Below, piece after piece: positions 1 to 9,173 of a stretch of 14,570 bases of DNA. A program made the translations under genes and the position numbers. The notes under the pieces were generated by a model. That model made no database searches. It saw nothing but the letters and a program-made list of their open reading frames with translations, and had not been told where the DNA came from. The number at the start of each line of letters is the position of its first letter. The stretch's first letter is position 1. This DNA comes from Irineochytrium annulatum (taxonomy: Eukaryota; Chytridiomycota; Chytridiomycetes; Chytridiales; Chytridiaceae). The stretch spans positions 1 through 14,570 of the forward strand of contig JADGJL010000725.1 of assembly GCA_027600665.1 (NCBI GenBank), in the 5' to 3' direction.

Positions 1-183
1 CCCCTCTAGTGGCAGAACCATTTGCTGGCCGTGCCTGCTTTGTTCGTGACCTCTTAACCAGCAAGAGATCACTCGCCTCGACTATTATAACCGATTGCCA
101 AGTGGAGGCGAAGGAGGCAGTACAACGTCGCAGCATCGTTCCCCGGTGTCTCGCCTCGCGGAAATAACCAGTAGAAATGGCGT
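1..183. other. Region 3' of LRRCC1-like gene, no gene seen
   Basis: This stretch lies downstream of the LRRCC1-like stop codon, which is on the minus strand. Only short open frames cross it and none has a recognisable family motif. It probably holds the 3' UTR of the minus-strand gene and perhaps the edge of a neighbour outside the window. Confidence 0.4.
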
Positions 184-3100
184 CTACTCCGATATGGCCT
201 CCCTAAGCCTCGCAAATTTTGCCCGCTGTTTCTCCAGCTCGCCCAGAAGGCTCTGCATCTCTTGTTCGTGGTTGTCTTTCAACGCATCCACGCTCCTGAG
301 CTCCGTCGTAAGCTGATGGATGGAGGACAGGAATGCTTGCCGCTCCATTTCCATGGACTGGGATGACTAACGTGTATGTGTTAAAATGACACTTCAGATG
401 CGGACTATTACATCTCGTAGCTTCTTCAATTCCTCTTGCGCTTTGTCCTTCTCATATAGGCTTTGCGCGACCCTATTCAACAGCTTTTCCTCCTTCTCTT
501 TGAAAGTAACTGTCATCCTTTCCACCTAAAATGGTTGGTTATCGACTGCAAGCCAAAGAGGATGAATGAACAGTACCTCCGACTCTATAAGAGCAATGCT
601 ATCGTTCCGAGCTCGCAACTTTTCCGCAATATCAGCTACTTCCTGCGCTAAAGCCTCGCGTCGTCTCTCGGATTTTGACAGCGACTCCTGCAGATCCGCA
701 ATTGTGATTTCGTTGTCTTCGAGCTGACCAAATTAGCAATCATCGCCTCCAGCTTTCTCCAAACACCTCTCCCTCGAGCTCACGAATCAAAGACCGGCAT
801 TTGTGCAGCTCGTCAAAGCCCGCCTCCTTCTTATGAGCGTTCTCCTGAAGAAGATTTGCATGCTCGCGAGTCTGTCCAACCGAAAATCCATTAGAACATA
901 AGGTACACACGGACGGAAGTGCGTTGCCATGCATACTTTGTTCTCTAGATTTTGCTTCAAAGTTTTGATTGTTAACAGCTGATCATCCAACATCTTCTCC
1001 TTTATCCGCAACGTGTGGGAATGCATCTCGTGGAGGTCGTGGAACTTTTTACTTTCAGCTTCTAGCACGTCCACTTTCGCGCGTAGATTTCCAGTTTCTC
1101 TCCCGGCATTCTGATGCAAGTAATTAGCAAAGGGGGATGAATCAAATAGTAGCGAAATACATTTAATTCGGCTTCCAGACGTATTTTTTCAGTTGCGATT
1201 TCCGCAATTTGCTGTTACTTTTAGCACACATCCCGTGCAATACTTCTTACTCGATCCTTTAGGGCCAAGTCGTGGCTGAGGGCGCTAATGCGTTTCTCGC
1301 AGTCATTCTTCTCCGAATTCATTCTGTCAAGGTCTTTCAGCCGCTGCTCAAGGTCTGCAGCTTTCTCCTAGTCAAAGGTTCAGCAGCTCGCTTTACAAAT
1401 TGTACGAAACCTGAAAAATTGAATACGACGCTTCACTGTGCCTAACAAGGTCATTGATACGCATCTTTTGATCTTCAACCACTTTGGAAAGGTCCTTAAT
1501 TGTAACGACAAACATGCGCTCCTTTGAAGAAAGCACGCCGTTTTCCTGCATTATTCAAGTTTATGCGCAAAGTAATGAACCGACCTTGGCCAATTCGGCA
1601 CATCGATCCTTTTCACTATTTAAGGACGCCAGCAGCAACTCATAACGCTGCCTTTCCTCTATGCACAGGTTATTACATGTTACCCAAAAAGACTGCCCAC
1701 CTTGCAACGCGTTGACATAACCGTTCTCTAAAGCGGCCTTCTCCGCACGAACAGCATCCGCTTCCTGTATGAGAGCCCCCACCTCGATCTCATACTTCCG
1801 GATGATCTGTTTTACTGTCTTGTTCGTTACCTCCCATTCTTCCAATTGGCGGTTTCTTTCCAAATGTCATGATACGCTTTGATTCATATCCTACTCTTTA
1901 ATCTCGGTGATTTTCGACTGAAACCACGTTTCCCGCTCGTTCATAGATGTCCCCAACGCTTTCAGATCCTTCTGAAGTTGCTTTATCATCTTCTTGTAGA
2001 TAGATATCTCCTTCGTGGACTAGTATCGAGCATTAGCTCATACAGCAGCATTTGAATACCTGCCTTGATAGCATTATCCCTCATTTGCTCCTTCTCCTTT
2101 GTCAGTACCTCTACTAGCTGCGACCGCTCCTTAAGTTCCCTCTTCAAGCCGGTTTTCAATTCCGCGCACGTCCTCTTTGCACTTGTTAGGTTCTCCGTTA
2201 ACGCTCGACGAGGTTGCCACAAACATTTAAGTCCTCCTTGTCGTGCCTACATCTTTCCTTCTCAGCGGTCAGCGTCGACAATAGCTTCTTCGATTCATCG
2301 AGGGCGTTGGCCAATTGCTCGTTGCGAGACTCAAGCCTCGCAACGGCGGCGGCCGCCTCCTTTTCCTTCTCCATCCGTTCTGCCGTCGCTATTTCGAACT
2401 AAACAACATCATTAGAAGAAAGTAAATAGGGCCCGCACACACAGCGTGGACGACACTCACTTTCTTCCTCAAATTCGTCAATTCCTCCTCCGCTTTTGCC
2501 AATCTTGCCCGTGTAGCTTCCAAATCCGCGTCCAGGTCCTTGACCTTTGTAATATACATTGATTCCTTCTCCCGCACCACAGCCTCCTCCCTCTCCAAAG
2601 CCTCGATGAGACGAAGTGCCGAATCCTCAGGCTGCCGCTCGGACGGCTGGGGTGATGCCGGCCTAACCCACTTGACTCGTGGGGACACCGGAGTGACGAC
2701 GTGCCTGATGTTCGGTGAACGGACCGGGGCTCCTAAGCTATCCTCGGACTCAGTCGGCGACGTTTCAGTGTCGTCATCTCTCTGTTGCAAATGTGGGCAA
2801 TACAGTCAGACAAATGGTGGCGCGGTTACCATTGAGAACCTGGACTCGGCGAGAAAAAGCAGGTTCCCGAAGCGACGATCGCGACCGCTTCGTCCTCCGA
2901 AACCTCTTCAGCTTCCGCATCATAGTCCTGTTTCTCTTCTCAATTTCGTCGTCGCTGTGAGAGCTTCGGATGTCGGCGGCCGAGACCAGGTGGACGAGGT
3001 TGGTGATCTGCTGCTCAAGGTTCGATATTCGATCTGCGTCTAGTGGTTTTCCCGGAGCATCCTCCGAATTCGTCGGCCGGCCCAATGCCGCGGCCGCGTT

Positions 3101-4093
3101 CATATGACACACCTCGTTCACATGGGCCGCGCTGTCGGATCTCCTCCTATCTTCAGGCACAGGGATTTGCGGCTTACGGAGTTGAGTCTTCGGGCTGTTC
3201 GCTATTCTTCGAAAAATCGTAAAAAATATATCTTAATGAGCAGGTTACCCAAATTCGTCGTGAACGTGTTAATTGCGGATATATACTGGTCGATTTCGGG
3301 TACCAAGTCTAACGGGAAACCAAAAGGTCGAGTTAAACTGTTAAGCCTGGTTTAAATCCACACCTTCATCTATAAATTCGTCAATGTGCACCAGGCGAGG
3401 CAGAATGCGACGGGTGGCTTCCTTGTAAGTCCGCAGCGCGCACACGGCATTTGTTTCGTTCTGCGAATCCCGTAGAAAGAGTGATTGCAGCATCTATCAT
3501 GGTGTTAGCTTAAGACAAAGCGACTAATTACCTACGGGCAGCCCAGCCAAATGAAAAAGTTCGTTCACATCCGATATCAAGTTCCCACGGAGATCGCACG
3601 ACCTCAAAGAGCTGTCAGGTCCAAGCTCCGAGAGCCCCTCCAGCTTCTTGATTCGATTAAATGACAGCCGCAGGATTCGTAAATTCCGAAGGTTTTCAAA
3701 TCCACGAAGCAAGGAGATCTTTTGCAAAGCTAAGGTTACATGGCGAGCAAGATTGTGCCCGTACGTCATTATTAGACAAATTCAGCTCCGTCAAGTTGAC
3801 GGCCCATCCAACGCCGAGCGTGTCAGTGATCTTGAGATTTGATGGGTATTCACCAAAGCCGGTCCAATTGGCGTACTTACTGCGTTGCTCGACAGATCAA
3901 GAATAGCAAGCGACGGAAGGAGTTGAAGAAAGGCCACATCAGTCTTTAAGGTGTGAGAAAAGGAGTATGGAGATCATTAGTTTACAAATCGATTGTTGTG
4001 CAGATTCAGTGACGTGATCGCCTTGGCCGTCTCCGAGTCCAGCTTGAGGTCGAAGAACGACGCTAGGTTCTCGCATATCCTAGCGACCCGCAT
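184..4093 (-). CDS. LRRCC1: LRRCC1/VFL1-like centriolar (basal-body) LRR and coiled-coil protein
   Basis: The family acts at centrioles and basal bodies; Chlamydomonas VFL1 is an ortholog and affects flagellar number and placement. I read about 21 exons: 4093-3986, 3943-3881, 3830-3765, 3718-3536, 3493-3364, 3308-3249, 3201-2830, 2777-2461, 2398-2225, 2174-2060, 2019-1895, 1855-1701, 1658-1585, 1545-1411, 1367-1251, 1211-1161, 1110-937, 871-767, 723-577, 525-412, 366-184, about 988 aa against about 1030 in human. The first five exons encode SDS22-type leucine-rich repeats (LNLHNN, LDLSSN, LNLSNN, LRLSFN) and a cap. A linker and acidic/serine-rich segment follow, then coiled coil to the end. 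Two blocks resemble the human C-terminal half: IKDLSKVVEDQK (exon 14) and TLRIKEKMLDDQ (exon 17). The start is the first ATG after an in-frame stop. Junction 7/8 uses the third of three closely spaced AGs; 10/11 is one base out of frame. Confidence 0.8.
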
Positions 4094-4148
4094 CAATCGG
4101 ACTTCACGGTCCGGCGGGGTTTGTCACAGCCATTCCTGCTTGGTAAAC
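4094..4148. promoter_or_regulatory. 55-bp bidirectional promoter between LRRCC1-like and TBCA
   Basis: Only 55 bases separate the start codons of two divergent genes, so this gap must hold both 5' leaders, and core promoter elements probably overlap coding sequence. I see no TATA box. It is inferred from gene layout alone. Confidence 0.5.
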
Positions 4149-4603
4149 ATGGAGCGAGAGCTGAAGCTCAAGAGCGGGATTGTTAAACGGTATGTGTGGT
4201 TTAAAGAGATATCCTGTTAATGGGTAATAGACTTGGCAAGGAGTTGAAGTCGTATGAGGAGGAGAGCGTCAAGCAGACCGCCAGGATCGAGAAGCTAGTG
4301 CAGTCAAACGCGGACGAGCATGACGTAAAGAAGCAGGTAACGTTTCTTGGCATACTGCAGTGTTGGAACCTTCAACTAGAAAGAGGTCCTTGATGAGACC
4401 ACTCAAATTCTGCCCGACACGAAGCGCCGCTTGACGGAGGCGGTCGGTCAGCTGCAGCAGGTCGTGGACAACTACACGGTGAGGGAGCTCCAATGCGGCC
4501 AAACGCTTACGCGTTCATATGCAAACAGAAAAACGGTTCGTCTTCCAACGAAGATTTGATCAACGCAAACGAACTATTACAAATGTATTCGGCAATGAAG
4601 TGA
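4149..4603 (+). CDS. TBCA: Tubulin-folding cofactor A (TBCA/Rbl2 family)
   Basis: This small cytosolic chaperone binds beta-tubulin on its way to alpha/beta dimer assembly. The exons are 4149-4189, 4231-4336, 4380-4478 and 4529-4603, and all junctions are GT-AG and keep frame. The result is 106 aa, the usual family length. The family's three-helix layout is visible: an N-terminal helix (LKLKSGIVKRLGKEL), the YEEE motif, a charged central helix with VLDETTQILPDTKRRL, and a C-terminal helix ending LLQMYSAMK. Introns are 41, 43 and 50 nt, near the lower limit for spliceosomal introns. It is divergent from the LRRCC1-like gene and convergent with the AMMECR1 gene, whose stop is 29 bp away. Confidence 0.92.
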
Positions 4604-4632
4604 GCATATGCAGAAATGACTGTGTGTGTGTT

Positions 4633-5448
<816 letters not shown>

Positions 5449-5581
5449 CGCTCTCGAGATTTGACATCCTCCAGTTGTGAGATGCACCAGCCTTGAACGC
5501 ATATTGTGGCATGTACGCTTGCGATGTGAATCCGACTATCAAGCGCCGATGAGGCAATTATATACTTATCGGTTAATATCG
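5449..5581. promoter_or_regulatory. Upstream region of AMMECR1 with TATA-like element
   Basis: On the minus strand a TATATAA-like word lies at 5564-5558, about 110 bases before the AMMECR1 start codon. It may be a core promoter element, but AT-rich words occur by chance, so support is weak. Confidence 0.3.
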
Positions 5582-5940
5582 TTATTCAGCGTTTGACAGG
5601 TGGCAAGCTTTAGTCGTGCAAACGTCGGATTCCAACCGTCGCGGCCGTCGTCGTTTGTTTGCCACACCGGCTCCCCTCATAGGCCTCCGCATCGCTCGGA
5701 TGGCCACCAGACCGGTAGTCCCTGTCGCCGCCCCTGCAATGCCGCCGCCAATGCCGGAAGCCGTCGGCGTGTCCTTTAGGAGGTCGGCCTCTACGCATGC
5801 GGACCGGTGCCGCCACCGCCAACTGTTCTGCTATTCACGCTCTCTCGGTGAATGCGCGCTTTTCGGACCAGTTCCGTCGTTCAGTCCGTCTCAGGCTGCT
5901 CACTTTTCTCCTGCACCGTCGCGGTTAAGGCCTGGCCCAT
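5582..5940 (-). CDS. Small glycine-rich membrane-type protein (tentative)
   Basis: I do not recognise a family. A two-exon model (5940-5904 and 5790-5582) gives 81 aa. It starts MGQ (a possible myristoylation context), continues with KADLLKDTPTASG, then a glycine-zipper-like hydrophobic stretch (GIGGGIAGAATGTTGLVAI, about residues 24-42), an RAMRRPMRG turn and a very basic tail. The composition suggests a small membrane-inserted protein, perhaps mitochondrial, but that is inference. The proposed intron is 113 nt, longer than most here, and the opposite strand is also open for 327 bases, so the strand itself is not certain. It would lie in tandem upstream of AMMECR1. Confidence 0.33.
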
Positions 5941-5962
5941 GAGCTTTTAAGAAAGTGCTTTC

Positions 5963-6184
5963 ATGGCCACCTCGCGCCGGTTTTACCAAGGTAGTGGAAG
6001 AAGGTAGAAAAAGAAAAACAAAAAATATGTTCCTTTCGCCGTTTCTTAGTCATTAGGCAGAGGCGGTCGGGGCGCTGGCGCGGAGGCCGACGCGGACGCT
6101 CTCAGGCTGCGTTCGTCCTGTATGGACTTTTCACGATGCATATTTGAACTTTTAAGGGTCAACAATGAGCTTCCGGTTCCTTGA
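5963..6184 (+). CDS. Possible 51-aa two-exon protein (tentative)
   Basis: ATG at 5963 opens MATSRRFYQ, followed by a possible 66-nt intron (GTAGTG to CATTAG, exons 5963-5990 and 6057-6184). The second exon has a short GRGGRGAG patch, then ADADALRLRSS and a helix-like segment ending RVNNELPVP at a stop. The amphipathic second half looks protein-like, but no family is recognised and the start is only 22 bp from the divergent minus-strand model. It could instead be the first part of a longer gene or noncoding. Confidence 0.28.
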
Positions 6185-6368
6185 CAGATGTCATGCTGGC
6201 TCAGGCTGGGATGTCACCACTCGATGGTTGTAACAACGTTTCCTGTTCGTTTATAAAGCATTCATCACATGGGATACAATCGAAAAGTGGTTTACAGCAA
6301 AAGTACTTACATTTCGACAGCTACGAAAAAGCGGTGGAAGAAACATCATTTGAGACAAGCACCACCAC
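6185..6368 (+). other. Stretch without a supported gene
   Basis: Short open frames cross this stretch but show no family motif. It precedes the ORF at 6369 and may be its leader. Confidence 0.3.
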
Positions 6369-6800
6369 ATGAAGATTAAGGTCGTCGTCCCCCGCATGGC
6401 CAAGGGTAAGGACGGCGGCGCTCGCCTCCGTCCCCGGCAGCATCTCAACATCAACGTCGATCCTCCGCACCCTCCAAAACCCCCACGACCGTCACTCCTT
6501 GACGGAAGCCGCAATCACCACGACGCCTTCGGGACCGACGACGCGATGTCCGGGAGATCGCCGTTAAAGCTTCCGCTTTACGTTTGCGTCTTCGCTGTCA
6601 TCGCAGCGGTTTCCGGCCTCCATCGGCTTATTGTCGGCAGCCTCATGAGCGACTTCAGGGATTTGAAGGGCCTCGGCGCCCGCGCATGCAAGGCCGGCCT
6701 TCACGCGCTCATCGGCACTAGATGCAGAGCGGATTCTTACTATACCCGCAGGAGTGTTTATCGCGTTTCGTTGTTATCTTATGTCCACGTGGGTATTTAA
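6369..6800 (+). CDS. Orphan 143-aa ORF with one hydrophobic segment
   Basis: I do not recognise this protein. The frame is open for 432 bases. It starts MKIKVVV, continues with a Pro/His-rich stretch (DPPHPPKPPRP), a predicted membrane segment at about residues 67-83 (LKLPLYVCVFAVIAAVSG), then FRDLKGLGARACKAG and a tail without clear character from about residue 110. It ends 14 bases before the ATG of the LETM1-like gene. It could be a separate single-pass membrane protein or the 5' exon of that gene, which otherwise lacks the family's membrane segment. I found no convincing splice donor/acceptor pair that joins them. Confidence 0.4.
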   Translation: MKIKVVVPRMAKGKDGGARLRPRQHLNINVDPPHPPKPPRPSLLDGSRNHHDAFGTDDAMSGRSPLKLPLYVCVFAVIAAVSGLHRLIVGSLMSDFRDLKGLGARACKAGLHALIGTRCRADSYYTRRSVYRVSLLSYVHVGI

Positions 6801-6814
6801 CTTCGCCAACAACG

Positions 6815-7674
6815 ATGACGGACGTGGCGACGTATCTACCCGCTCGGCTGCTCACCGCTCTCCCTTACCACCGTCGAGCCTTGCCACTGGTCTATCGTCG
6901 TTTCCCCAAATTTATGCCCTCAATTTTGACTACGCCGGAGCAGGTGGAAGTTCGCGCACAAGCGGTGGAGAGGAAGCGCGTCGAGACTGCGCGGCGCATC
7001 CGAGGCGGCATCAGCGAGGTCGCTTCGAAGACGGGCATGAGGAGGCTTACGGCTCTGGTGAGTTCTACATGCCCTGCGGCTTTCTTTAACACACGAACGG
7101 AATAGCACCTGGAAGCAAACCCATTGTCATACCGCGACCTCCTTGACCTCATATTGTACTTCCACGACGCGCACCAGGTCTCAGATGCCCAATGCGCGCT
7201 GTGGTGCTCGCACTTGGGCCTTCCAGCGCCAGGGTTTCGATCGCAGAGGAGGCTGCTGAGCTGGGCGCGGAGGATGGTGGAGGACGACCTGATGCTGGCG
7301 ATGGATGAAGAGACGCCGATTACCGCCTTGACGGACCTTGAGCTGCTGGAGGCTTTGGAGGAGAGAGGTTGGGTTCAGTTTCGTTCATTTGCTTAGTTCG
7401 CTTCCTCGCGTTTATCGAATCTTTCTTCTGCATGCTTGCCCCGCTCTATATAGGATTCATTAACATGCACACTATGAGCCGTGAGGAGAAGGTCAAGAGC
7501 CCAATCGCGCACTGCAAATTCACTGTACTGGTGGTCACCGGCTACGAGCTTTCAAAGGGTCGGCAATCTGTGGGCGCCAATATGGATTTATCGGCGAAAC
7601 AGTTGACGGGCATCGCGTCGATGATTATCTGCGCTAGGGCGATGGACGTATCTGCTGATATTGGCCTTCGATGA
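6815..7674 (+). CDS. LETM1-like ribosome-binding-domain protein
   Basis: LETM1/Mdm38 family proteins sit in the mitochondrial inner membrane and are linked to K+/H+ or Ca2+ exchange and mitoribosome contact. The exons are 6815-7057, 7106-7367 and 7454-7674 (241 aa as read). Family landmarks in order: YRRFPKFMPS (like LFPNMLPS), YFHDA, WCSHLGLPAPG, RRMVEDDLMLAMDE (like DD-LI--E), DLELLEALEERG (like EL--AC--RG), MSREEK, and near the end MDLSAKQLTGIASMIICARAM (like WLDL...SLLILSRAM). A second, 66-nt intron at 7492-7557 would remove an unmatched stretch and give better spacing, but its GTCAAG donor is weak. The usual membrane segment before the FP motif is missing, so upstream exons may be lacking from this model. 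The frame is open upstream to an ATG at 6722. Confidence 0.68.
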
Positions 7675-7882
7675 AATGCTTTATCTACTACTGCTGCGAC
7701 GGGCTGACTGCAGCGAGCGCGAAGACGGCGCTCATTGCATGCCATTGCGCAAATGAAAGTGGATTGAAGTAAAGCATTATGGCAGCTTCGCTTCGTTGCC
7801 GTCACGAATGTTTGGCAAAGTTACAGATGAAATACAGCACAGATGGCACAGCAAAAGTGACCAACTAATCTCCAGTTGTCGC
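7675..7882. other. Convergent intergenic gap
   Basis: This gap is shared by the 3' ends of the LETM1-like (+) and VOC (-) genes. No gene or clear polyadenylation signal is visible. Confidence 0.4.
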
Positions 7883-8855
7883 CTACTTAGTAGCAAAGAG
7901 CTTGGATGGGTCTTTGAAGCTCTTGAACTCCAATGCGTTCCTGGCAACAGAAATAATTAGACGGCAATTTTCTATACAGCCAAGATAGGGGTAAGCCTAC
8001 CCTGACGGATCCAGGAAGAACTGCAGCCGCAAAGTCGAAACCAGTAGCAGAGGTAGTTAAAGTGAAGCGCGGTTAGAAACGTAATTTACAAAATTGGCAG
8101 ACCATAGTGCTACAGGAACAGAATGGTGAGAACGGATGGCGCGAATCGTACAATTGAGAAACAAGAGTTTATTACCTCTGCTCTCCAGGCAACCCCTTGA
8201 ACCTGACTGTGGGTGCGATCTCGAACTTGAATCCGGGCTTTACCTTTAGCCTATCGGCGAAGGCGTGGAAACGCGTCCATTCAAGCACGACGCCGAAATG
8301 AGGGACGGGGACGTTGTGGCCTGAATGAAAGCACGCGCATTGATTAGCGCAAGGAGGCGATATCGCCCACAGCGTAATAATACTCACTATCTACCTGATT
8401 CCTCGTCACGACGCCACCTGCCTGTCACGTAGGCAGAGTTTTAGCGCGTGTACGTGTGCATTAGAAAGGAAGGATCGCAACGTCATGAGGTGACCGGATT
8501 ACAAAAGGTAAATAGCACAAGAATACCCTTACCGGCGAGTCTCCATGTGTCTGATGACCTAAAACACCCTAGTAAGTCCTCACGCGACGATTAACAAGCT
8601 TTATTAAGCTCTTTCGTTGGAAGAACACCTACACACGATCTGATGCCCAAACAAATCGAAGTCCACCCACTTCCCCGGATCCTCCCGACCGCGCGGGCAT
8701 CCGAGCACGTCGCCGTAGAACTCCTTCGCGCGCTCAAGATCCCTGACGGGGAAAGCCAGGTGGAAGGGCGTGAGCTGGCTCAAGGACGCGGTCGACATCG
8801 CCCTAAAGCTCATGCTTGTGGATCTAGCGGCGATCATGCTGGCAAATTTTGACAT
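7883..8855 (-). CDS. VOC (glyoxalase-fold) protein with microexons
   Basis: This is a single-domain vicinal-oxygen-chelate protein of the glyoxalase/bleomycin-resistance superfamily; the substrate is unknown. Seven exons: 8855-8629, 8558-8533, 8417-8388, 8320-8176, 8109-8103, 8020-8001, 7940-7883, with every junction GT-AG and in phase, give 170 aa. Residues 1 to about 22 are rich in Ser/Ala/Arg/Met and look like a mitochondrial presequence. The core follows the family order: [78 protein letters not shown], then a short tail. The His in FHLAFPV and Glu in ALEFKSF sit where metal ligands usually occur. Without the 7-nt exon the frame breaks exactly where the family has TMFFLDPSGN. Confidence 0.88.
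8103..8109 (-). other. 7-nt microexon of the VOC gene
   Basis: The bases CACTATG on the minus strand lie between an acceptor (TTCCTGTAG) and a GTCTGC donor. They complete a split codon (AG+C) and add ACT ATG, giving GEQ-S-T-M-FFLDPSGN, which matches the family at this point. Direct splicing of the flanking exons would shift the frame. Confidence 0.72.
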
Positions 8856-9173
8856 CCTTCTAATCCGATGACCTGACGGTTGGTTGACGTTATGTCACTG
8901 TGAGCCTGTTACGTTGGCGACGCTTCCCGAGCTAGCAGATTTCCAAGAAAGCGCAACCGTAGGCTATTGCTTTATGTCCTGGACAAGGCGGAGGCCGTTG
9001 GCGGAATCGCGCTTGCGACTCGGACATTCGCGTCTGCGGGACCATTGGCAGCTAGTTCAAGACAGATATGAGGACAGAGTCATCGGAAAGTGAGTAATAT
9101 TCTTCGCCGCGGACATCACGATGTTGGAAGCTGCAGATGTCAGACAAGAGGCTTGTGAGGAACGCTCATCAAA
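8856..9173. promoter_or_regulatory. Divergent promoter region between VOC and carboxypeptidase S genes
   Basis: These 318 bases separate the start codons of two divergent genes. A 69-codon open frame (8884-9093, +) lies here but shows no family character. No TATA box is obvious. It is called a promoter from position only. Confidence 0.4.

Noticed and set aside
2540..3043. 167-codon open frame on the plus strand
   Set aside because: It is antisense to LRRCC1-like exons 7 and 8, which encode a coherent coiled-coil/linker in family order; the plus product has no motif.
5616..5942. 108-codon plus-strand ORF, Pro/Ala/Arg-rich
   Set aside because: Its composition looks like the antisense of the glycine-rich minus-strand model and it has no recognisable domain. 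The call is not firm and the strand remains open.
7542..7805. 87-codon minus-strand ORF
   Set aside because: It overlaps the conserved 3' end of the LETM1-like gene antisense and shows no family match.
8884..9093. 69-codon plus-strand ORF in the VOC/CPS1 promoter gap
   Set aside because: It has no motif and no good splice connection to the carboxypeptidase gene, whose own start at 9174 is well placed.
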